From: Bacteroidales bacterium
GTDB lineage: Bacteria > Bacteroidota > Bacteroidia > Bacteroidales > Paludibacteraceae
Assembly: GCA_004557405.1 (NCBI GenBank)
Contig: SFDZ01000032.1
Location: forward strand, 1 to 27,168
Length of the DNA: 27,168 bases
Reading direction: 5' to 3'
The translations under genes and the position numbers were made by a program. Below, piece after piece: positions 1 through 4,933 of the stretch (positions are counted from its first letter, which is position 1; each line of letters opens with the position of its first letter). A model generated the notes under the pieces. That model was not told the DNA's origin. It did no database searches and saw only the letters and a list, made by a program, of their open reading frames with translations.

Positions 1-104
1 ATTTTATCTTGACATGAATATGCATAGGCCGTTTCTTCAAATATTTGAGCAAGGCTGCTCATTGCTATAGAAGCAAAAATTAGTACAAAAAATATCTTTT
101 TCAT
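1..104 (-). CDS. Secreted protein, N-terminus only (runs off left edge)
   Basis: An ATG at 104 on the minus strand opens a frame that stays open to the window edge. It reads MKKIFFVLIFASIAMSSLAQ and then IFEETAYAYSCQDK. This is a classic Sec signal peptide: two lysines, a hydrophobic core, and a likely signal-peptidase site after SLA, with Gln at +1, as is common in Bacteroidota. The start lies 16 bases after the stop of the upstream maturase gene, so it is probably the last visible gene of the CXXX-repeat RiPP operon. The mature part is too short to assign a family; a peptidase, binding protein or unrelated secreted protein are all possible. The start and signal peptide are seen directly; operon membership is inferred from spacing and strand. 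Confidence 0.7.
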   Translation of the reverse strand, partial: MKKIFFVLIFASIAMSSLAQIFEETAYAYSCQDK

Positions 105-120
105 AAATAATACTGTTTTT

Positions 121-1071
121 TTACCATTCTTCTTTTACATCAAATGGATCGAGATAATCTATTTCTTTAATTTCGGGCAATCCAAGACCTGCCTTGTGCA
201 GTTTGATTGACAATTCACGAGCTGCATTGCGCTCAATATGCGATAGCACACACTGTTGATGACTTGGTGTATTATTATCCCAAGTCAATTTTTGATTTAG
301 CCAAATACAACGATTGCAATGATATGCATCACAATTGCGACACAACGGAGCATGGTCGAGTTGCAGCAGTTGTTTGTTTGGTATCTGCAAACCTGCCTCC
401 AAATCTCCGACGGAACGCGATGCGTCTTTTGTAACATGATTCATCTTATTAGACACGCCTTGTTTTTCGTCATAGTAGAAAGCGGGGCACAAATAAAATT
501 TACCATTAGGTGCTATCGTAATATTGCCAATTCCTGCTTCGCAGTTGTGCATTTCGGTAAGTTGCAGACGGTCTGTAATGATATTTACTTGCGTTTGTTT
601 CTGCGACTTGTACAAATTTACAAGTACTGCATTCAGCGTGTCAAGTGCGTTTTTGTATTCGTCTATTTGTACGTCTTTGAACAATTCTATATCTACTAAA
701 CAAATGTTTAGACGTTTTGCTTGTGGCAAAAGAGCTGCCAAATCGTATTGCTTCGCAATAAATTCGGCTACTGATAAACGCAAAACTACGTTATCCGACG
801 AAATGTGTTGTGGCACTTCATTCAGGATTTGTACCTCACGACCAATTTTTACGTGGTCTATACTCTCTATTGCCTCATTGTATTCTGCTGGCAATTCGTA
901 ATTTGGATAGACAAATTGAATCATCAGGTTTTCCTTCATACCAAATAGAATAGCCTTCTTCAAGGTTTCTAATGGCATTAAATTACGCTCTTTGAGTGGA
1001 TTTTCGGCATGGCAATAAGCCACACTCGTATCGTCAAGTAAAATAACAAGATATTGCAAATAGGATTTCAT
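121..1071 (-). CDS. CXXX-repeat peptide maturase (SPASM-like, no radical SAM core)
   Basis: This 316-residue protein matches, from memory, the family named 'CXXX repeat peptide maturase' that accompanies a radical SAM enzyme and a Cys-every-four precursor. The N-terminal half has no Cys pattern of a radical SAM core. The C-terminal part has a SPASM-like auxiliary Fe-S pattern: C177, then G190 and C195 (APNGKFYLC), followed by C244, C247, C252, C255 and C274 (CX2CX4CX2C plus a distal Cys). It may act as a partner that binds the precursor or carries auxiliary clusters during thioether or other Cys-based modification; no reaction is established. It starts 3 bases after the radical SAM gene's stop, so the two are almost certainly co-translated. 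Family call is recognition without a search; the Cys pattern is direct. Confidence 0.82.
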   Translation of the reverse strand: MKSYLQYLVILLDDTSVAYCHAENPLKERNLMPLETLKKAILFGMKENLMIQFVYPNYELPAEYNEAIESIDHVKIGREVQILNEVPQHISSDNVVLRLSVAEFIAKQYDLAALLPQAKRLNICLVDIELFKDVQIDEYKNALDTLNAVLVNLYKSQKQTQVNIITDRLQLTEMHNCEAGIGNITIAPNGKFYLCPAFYYDEKQGVSNKMNHVTKDASRSVGDLEAGLQIPNKQLLQLDHAPLCRNCDAYHCNRCIWLNQKLTWDNNTPSHQQCVLSHIERNAARELSIKLHKAGLGLPEIKEIDYLDPFDVKEEW

Positions 1072-1074
1072 GGC

Positions 1075-2211
1075 TTAACAATTTTCAGATTTAATTTCTG
1101 GATGATTTTTCTCAAATTCTTCGCGTTTACCTTCGAGCTCAAGTTTGCGATATAGCTTGTTCCAATAATAATTATTGGCGCGTACGCGGGCTTTGTGCAT
1201 GAGGCAAATTGCCGTGGCGCGCTGGAAAACCGTGTGCGTATCGGCAGCATCGTAGTTCTCACCTTGGCACCATGCACAGCCTTCAGCCACTTCGCAATCT
1301 ACACACTCGGGGGCGCTTTGCGTGCAACGGTCGAGCGTAAGGAATGGGCGCAATTTGTTTTCGTCAATGCCATCATGTATATTGCCAATAATCCACGCCT
1401 CTTTGTCGCGCAACGAGTACTGCGCAAAGCGTGTGCAGGGGTAGAAATTGCCTGCAGCGTCTATCGACAGCATCTTGCCTGCCCCACACCAGTTTTGATT
1501 CTGTAGTTTGCAATCGAGCGGTTTACCCATATTTTCCGAGAAAAAAGAGCAAGCGTAGTCGATATACTTTTCGCCGTCAATTATTTTGTCGGCTAACTCC
1601 ATCAATTGTGCTTCGAAGCGCTCATCATCGCCTTCGGCCCAAACATCTTCGAACACGCAATTGATATTCACTTGATGTATACCTAAATCATATAAATGAA
1701 GTACCGATTCACAAATATATGGAATATCAGTCGACGAAATGGTTACTTTAGTGCCATCGCCAGGGAATTGACTTTGCCACAAGGCAATATTCTTAACCAC
1801 ATCGTCGTACGACCCTTTCTCCGAGTGCTTATACACGCGATTGAGGTCATGTTTGCGACGGGTGCCATCTATAGTAATGCCTATACTTAGGTGCGAACGG
1901 TTTTTCTCTATAAACTTTTGTACTTTTTCAGTATGGTAATTAATGCCATTGGTTGCGAAACTAAATCTATACGAATTGAACCAGTGGTGATTGCGTCGAT
2001 AGAGTTCTTGTTTGATGTAGTCGCATATTTGGTCGATAAGGTCGATTTCTAAAAAAGGCTCCCCACCGATGAAGTCCCAAATAACGGACTCGTAGGCAAA
2101 GTTCGGGTCGTTCTCACGGTCAAGCACATAGTCGATAGCCGCTTTTGCCACCTCCCACGGCATACGCTCCGCCATCCCTTCTTGCCAAGAACTATTATTA
2201 GATTTAATCAT
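1075..2211 (-). CDS. Radical SAM/SPASM peptide maturase, CXXX-repeat target family, lacking the N-terminal CX3CX2C segment
   Basis: The 378-residue protein has the radical SAM GGEP motif (residues 49-52, DFIGGEPFLE) and a full C-terminal SPASM set: C242, G254, C259, C303, C306, C312, C315, C336. Family members act on Cys-rich precursors, and this gene sits two genes after such a precursor. Family proteins normally begin with a short WxxGxA stretch, then a segment of about 25 residues holding CX3CX2C, then the helix seen here as RMPWEVAKAAIDY. Here WQEGMA (9-14) runs almost directly into ERMPWEVAKA, and the first Cys is C63. No CX3CX2C exists upstream: the frame meets a stop at 2251-2253. So the [4Fe-4S] site that cleaves SAM is absent, apparently by an in-frame deletion around 2164-2181. 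The enzyme is probably inactive, or the assembly is wrong here. The start overlaps the upstream gene's end by 8 bases. Confidence 0.85.
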   Translation of the reverse strand: MIKSNNSSWQEGMAERMPWEVAKAAIDYVLDRENDPNFAYESVIWDFIGGEPFLEIDLIDQICDYIKQELYRRNHHWFNSYRFSFATNGINYHTEKVQKFIEKNRSHLSIGITIDGTRRKHDLNRVYKHSEKGSYDDVVKNIALWQSQFPGDGTKVTISSTDIPYICESVLHLYDLGIHQVNINCVFEDVWAEGDDERFEAQLMELADKIIDGEKYIDYACSFFSENMGKPLDCKLQNQNWCGAGKMLSIDAAGNFYPCTRFAQYSLRDKEAWIIGNIHDGIDENKLRPFLTLDRCTQSAPECVDCEVAEGCAWCQGENYDAADTHTVFQRATAICLMHKARVRANNYYWNKLYRKLELEGKREEFEKNHPEIKSENC

Positions 2212-2569
2212 TTGAATTAGATGTGGGTAAACAAATTGGAATACTAAATTTTAAGCGATTCTCCGACATATTAGAAGTATGTTCTTCCAAACCTCCAGAT
2301 GCAGATAAAATATAAATTTTCGAACCTCCTTTTATTTCTGTCGTATTATCTTCTGTCGTTTGTACCGACATATCAAATGATAAAATTTGTACAGGACGAC
2401 CTATTGCAGGATGTTGTTCTGGCTTTGCACACACATATAAGTTTTCATGTGTTCCCAAAACACAGCAAGGATTAACAACTATTTTATGTTTCGTTTGGTC
2501 TTTAATAACTTCTGAAAGTCCGTCTGCTATTTCAAATATAGCATTTTTGATATATTCTTTTATTTCCAT
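2204..2569 (-). CDS. Small Trypco2-like protein of unknown function
   Basis: This 121-residue protein has no signal peptide. The N-terminus (MEIKEYIKNAIFEIADGLSE) is an amphipathic helix. The C-terminal half has alternating beta-type segments: ILSFDMSVQTTE, then GGSKIYILSASGG, and finally NRLKFSIPICLP. This layout (MEIKxF helix, a 'FDVAVT'-like strand, and a terminal RIKFSIPxxLP strand) resembles a common family of small proteins related to the 'trypsin-co-occurring' domain 2. These are found beside effectors and defence genes; their role is unknown. It overlaps the radical SAM gene by 8 bases and follows the precursor by 217 bases, so it belongs to the RiPP operon. It does not look like the short 'CXXX repeat peptide modification system protein' usually seen in such loci, as far as I remember that family. 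Assignment is by pattern only. Confidence 0.55.
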   Translation of the reverse strand: MEIKEYIKNAIFEIADGLSEVIKDQTKHKIVVNPCCVLGTHENLYVCAKPEQHPAIGRPVQILSFDMSVQTTEDNTTEIKGGSKIYILSASGGLEEHTSNMSENRLKFSIPICLPTSNSND

Positions 2570-2630
2570 TTTAATTATATTTATTATTAAAAAAGCCCAC
2601 CCTCACTTACCCCTATTGATTCTTAACCTA

Positions 2631-2656
2631 AAATGCTAAGAATTGTCATAGCATTT
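2631..2656 (-). other. Perfect 8-bp inverted repeat in precursor-to-enzyme gap
   Basis: AAATGCTA (2631-2638) and TAGCATTT (2649-2656) are exact reverse complements around a 10-base spacer. The hairpin lies in the 217-base gap between the RiPP precursor and the modification genes. No T-run follows on the minus strand. It could be an RNA-processing or stabilising element or an operator; nothing in the sequence decides between them. Confidence 0.4.
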
Positions 2657-2726
2657 ACTATTGACAATATTGTATTTAGGTCAATATCAACCTCATTAAA
2701 TTTGCATGTTAAACTTAAAATCTAAA

Positions 2727-2751
2727 GTTAGTATGTTAATATCATACTAAC
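2727..2751 (-). other. Strong 9-bp hairpin just downstream of the RiPP precursor
   Basis: GTTAGTATG (2727-2735) and CATACTAAC (2743-2751) are perfect reverse complements with a 7-base loop. On the minus strand the hairpin begins about 35 bases after the precursor stop codon. The bases after it are T-rich but interrupted (CTTTAGATTTT), so it is a weak terminator at best. A partial terminator or 3'-stabilising stem here would let the cell make much more precursor mRNA than enzyme mRNA, a common arrangement for RiPP operons. That role is inference. Confidence 0.5.
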
Positions 2752-2786
2752 AGCCATGTAGTGTAGCGTTATAGTACAAGTCTATA

Positions 2787-3056
2787 TTATAGACTTCCCA
2801 TGTAGCTTGAGCATCCACCCAGGCAACTTGCATTACATCCGCCTCTGCAAGAACCATAGCAAGAATCATTGCAACTACCATCACACTGATATGTACATGT
2901 TGATCCACACATACAATTTGGGTATTGCGCTTCAGCTTGTACAATAGGCAAGCTACTTAGCACTACAGCGCCAACTACTGGCAGGGCGGCCTTTGCCGCT
3001 TTTTTGAAGAACTCTCTACGCGATTGGAGCTCTTCGTTTTCTTTTTTGTTTGACAT
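2787..3056 (-). CDS. CXXX-repeat RiPP precursor peptide with Tat-like leader
   Basis: The 89-residue product has ten Cys. Nine of them (C50, 54, 58, 62, 66, 70, 74, 78, 82) are spaced exactly four apart, and an extra one is C48. The residues between are mostly G, S, N, D, Y, as in Y-Q-C-D-G-S-C-N-D-S-C. It ends SSYMGSL with no further Cys. The leader holds SRREFFK (12-18), which fits the twin-arginine consensus S-R-R-x-F-x-K. A hydrophobic stretch (about 21-38) and an AEA/Q site after residue 43 follow. The ATG at 3056 was chosen because it precedes the charged leader; an upstream in-frame ATG at 3095 would add 13 unlike residues. Neighbouring SPASM enzymes support a modified-peptide substrate rather than a metallothionein. 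The likely product is a Cys-crosslinked secreted peptide; the chemistry is unknown. Confidence 0.9.
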   Translation of the reverse strand: MSNKKENEELQSRREFFKKAAKAALPVVGAVVLSSLPIVQAEAQYPNCMCGSTCTYQCDGSCNDSCYGSCRGGCNASCLGGCSSYMGSL

Positions 3057-3070
3057 AAAACTTAAGTTTT
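3057..3070. promoter_or_regulatory. 14-bp perfect palindrome directly upstream of the precursor start
   Basis: AAAACTTAAGTTTT abuts the precursor ATG, with no bases between. It could be a repressor site or an RNA fold that covers the translation start. There is no recognisable Shine-Dalgarno sequence, as usual for Bacteroidota. Its role is not shown by the sequence. Confidence 0.35.
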
Positions 3071-3129
3071 TTTGCCCACTAGCCTCCCAAAGCAAGCGTG
3101 TTTATAAAAATGTTTAGAAAAGAGTACAT

Positions 3130-3169
3130 AAAAAAAGCGTGGGAGTCTGTACTTGTTACCCGTCCCACG
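3130..3169 (-). terminator. Intrinsic terminator or attenuator ahead of the RiPP operon
   Basis: Read on the minus strand, CGTGGGA (3163-3169) pairs with TCCCACG (3138-3144) around an 18-base loop. After the stem come GC and seven T residues (3130-3136). This is a textbook intrinsic terminator, facing the RiPP genes and about 75 bases before the precursor start. Either it ends a separate small RNA, or it attenuates transcription into the operon. Confidence 0.75.
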
Positions 3170-3400
3170 ATTCAAGGCCTTCGCATTGCCCAAGCAGTAA
3201 GTCGAGCAACGCAGAAGTCCACGCTTAGTGTTGTACCATTGTGTAATACAACACACCGTAGCCATCTACTGTTGCTTCGTTTCTACCGCTTTTCCAAAAG
3301 TTGCGAAGTTTTGAATCGTCGAAACAAAGCGTCAAGTAAACGCTTTCAATATATGTCTTGTTACCCACCCGCTTGCCCTAATCGGACTTCTGCGGTGAAT
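3130..3400 (-). ncRNA. Putative structured RNA or long 5' leader upstream of the RiPP operon
   Basis: About 270 bases lie between a promoter core (3408-3415) and a terminator (3130-3169). The stretch holds far more pairing than chance. A 7+8 bp helix joins 3168-3185 with 3302-3318. An 11-bp perfect helix joins 3210-3220 with 3384-3394. Local hairpins occur at 3228-3254 (8 bp) and 3326-3346 (7 bp). The two long helices cross, so they form a pseudoknot or are alternative folds. GGGTAACAAG occurs twice on the minus strand (3152-3161 and 3357-3366). I see no coding frame with a credible protein. It lacks the hallmark sequences of RNase P RNA, tmRNA and the cobalamin riboswitch. It could be a regulatory leader, a free small RNA, or a MITE-like relic. 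Confidence 0.6.
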
Positions 3401-3407
3401 AACGTGG

Positions 3408-3415
3408 CAAAGATA
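3408..3415 (-). promoter_or_regulatory. Promoter core TAnnTTTG for the structured RNA / RiPP operon
   Basis: TATCTTTG on the minus strand matches the Bacteroidota -7 element exactly. No convincing TTTG -33 element is seen at the usual 19-21 base distance. The predicted start of transcription is near 3400, just before the first long pairing segment. Confidence 0.55.
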
Positions 3416-3474
3416 ATACTTTTTTTTGAATATGTATAATAGAAAGGTGTAAAAAAAATGTAAAATTTTTTACC

Positions 3475-4065
3475 TTACGCCAACAAACCGGCTGCGCGGA
3501 ATAGGGTTGCGTAGAAGGCGGCTTTGCGTTCGAGTGCCAACGGATAGGCGCGCGAGGTGGAGGGCATGCGGTAGAGGCGCACAGCATGGTGCGGACAATC
3601 GACGTAGGCACCGACGGCCGGCGTAGCGCAGTGCAGTTGGGCGGCTGCCGTTTCGGCCGCTTTTTCGCCCGTTACGGCAACGATTGTGCAGTAGGGAATT
3701 TGCGCCAGAAGCGTTTCGATGTCGGTGGGATCGACTATCTCCAAAAATTTATCGGAAGCATTGTTTTGCAACCGTCGCACGGCGGTGGCGGTGTCGTACA
3801 GGGCAATGCCCGTGGCGGAACAAAAGGCGGTGATTTTGTCGTAGTCGAAAGCCTTGGCATGTGGCAGCACAAAGTGATTCTGGTCGCCGAAAAAGAGTAG
3901 CCCGACGATGCGCCACATGTCGTTCTGAAAATTCGGATAGTAAAAATCCATCGACCAGCGTGCGCGTGGTGGCGGAAAACTGCCGAGCAGCAAAATCTTA
4001 GCCGTCGGTGGCACAAATGGCTGCCACGGATGGCGTTCGACGGATATGGTCGGCGATGCTGTCAT
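3475..4065 (-). CDS. Uracil-DNA glycosylase family protein (Mug/TDG-like)
   Basis: This 196-residue protein carries LLLGSFPPPRARWSMDFYYPN near the N-terminus. That matches the family's active-site region, a beta strand followed by a G-x-x-P loop. The segment NDMWRIVGLLFFGD and the C-terminal region MPSTSRAYPLALERK fit the same fold, where a P-S-x-S-x-A-type loop contacts DNA. Members remove uracil or mismatched bases in base-excision repair, but this subgroup is poorly characterised, so the substrate is uncertain. The start at 4065 was chosen because it lies 5 bases after the stop of the upstream nuclease gene. The alternative ATG at 4098 would overlap that gene and add 11 residues of no family character. 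It is likely the last gene of the pheT-nuclease run. An AT-rich hairpin at about 3440-3470 may end the transcript. Confidence 0.75.
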   Translation of the reverse strand: MTASPTISVERHPWQPFVPPTAKILLLGSFPPPRARWSMDFYYPNFQNDMWRIVGLLFFGDQNHFVLPHAKAFDYDKITAFCSATGIALYDTATAVRRLQNNASDKFLEIVDPTDIETLLAQIPYCTIVAVTGEKAAETAAAQLHCATPAVGAYVDCPHHAVRLYRMPSTSRAYPLALERKAAFYATLFRAAGLLA

Positions 4066-4070
4066 GCGGG

Positions 4071-4907
4071 TCAGAAACCCCAAGCCGTTGTGTCGCACAC
4101 CGTTTTGTCCACGTCCACTTCGGGGAAGAAGGTGAAACCGGTCAGACGCTCGATTTCGTCTACCGATTTGAGGTACGATTTGTTGAGCGAGCCCGTAGCG
4201 GTATGGCTAATCCAAAATCCGACGCATTTCAATTCGTCGCGTGTGGCTTGATACACGGTTTTGTGGGTGTTGCCTTTGCACGTGCGCAACAAGACTTTAT
4301 AATAGTGTGTCGGTATGGGATATTTGCCGGCGTATCTGCTTGTATTCTCCCAATGCGCGCCCGTTACGACATAGATGGTATCGTTGCACATATAGCCGCG
4401 CACTTTGTTTTCGAGGTCGAGCCAAATGCCGCTGTTGAAGTCGTAGGCCTGCGGTGTCATGTTCGACATGTAGAATGTCTGTTCGTTCAGTTCGCGTGTT
4501 GCGGTGCGGTCGGCCGATGGTATTTGGTGCCCGCGCGTGTAGCCATTGTAACCGCCTTTGCCCACAGCTTGATAGGACGATACAATCAACGGGTCGTATG
4601 GCCATACTTGCGAACTTTGGTACGACCGGTCGGTGCTGCCGCGGTAGCAGGTGTGCAGCGGATAGGCTATCCAACGTGCAGCATATTTCGTCTTGTCGAA
4701 ACAGATGGAGTAGTTGCGCACTTTCCGATTGCTGAGCGTGGCTTCGTGTGTAACGTAGATGTAATTGTTGTCGTTGACCTTTTCGGGCATTTCGGGCAAA
4801 GCCGGAAATGGACCGTGGTCCACGTCGGCCCATGGGTCAAATTCCTCGCAGCCGCACATGGCGATGGCTACAACAAAGAGTATCAAACGAAAGGAGCGTT
4901 TTTTCAT
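4071..4907 (-). CDS. DNA/RNA non-specific endonuclease lipoprotein (NUC1 family)
   Basis: The 278-residue protein starts with a signal peptide ending MCGCEE, a probable lipobox with lipidated C20, so it should be attached to the cell envelope. The motif YTRGHQIPSADR is the NUC1 active site, usually written DRGH; the His is the general base. Here the first position is Thr instead of Asp. The following segment, QTFYMSNMTPQAYDFNSGIW, carries the Asn that holds the catalytic Mg ion in this family. Such enzymes cut DNA and RNA without sequence preference, and surface forms in Bacteroidota probably serve nucleic-acid scavenging. The gene follows pheT by 26 bases and precedes the glycosylase by 5 bases. 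The family call is firm; cell location is predicted. Confidence 0.9.
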   Translation of the reverse strand: MKKRSFRLILFVVAIAMCGCEEFDPWADVDHGPFPALPEMPEKVNDNNYIYVTHEATLSNRKVRNYSICFDKTKYAARWIAYPLHTCYRGSTDRSYQSSQVWPYDPLIVSSYQAVGKGGYNGYTRGHQIPSADRTATRELNEQTFYMSNMTPQAYDFNSGIWLDLENKVRGYMCNDTIYVVTGAHWENTSRYAGKYPIPTHYYKVLLRTCKGNTHKTVYQATRDELKCVGFWISHTATGSLNKSYLKSVDEIERLTGFTFFPEVDVDKTVCDTTAWGF

Positions 4908-4933
4908 GATATTTGGTTCGTTTTTAGTCGATA

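Noticed and set aside
2747..2944. 65-codon minus-strand frame overlapping the precursor
   Set aside because: It is another frame of the Cys-rich repeat region; the precursor frame with a Tat leader and nine-fold Cys ladder is clearly the real one.
2787..3056. Cys-rich peptide as a metallothionein
   Set aside because: The exact four-residue period, the export leader and the adjacent SPASM maturases fit a modified-peptide precursor better.
3062..3265. 67-codon minus-strand frame inside the structured RNA
   Set aside because: It runs through the terminator stem and T-run and has no plausible protein features.
3130..3400. RNase P RNA, tmRNA or cobalamin riboswitch
   Set aside because: The universal RNase P P4 sequences, a tmRNA tRNA-like end and the cobalamin core boxes are not present.
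3098..3439. 113-codon plus-strand frame in the structured-RNA region
   Set aside because: No family character and no promoter; the stretch is better explained by its dense RNA pairing and minus-strand promoter and terminator.
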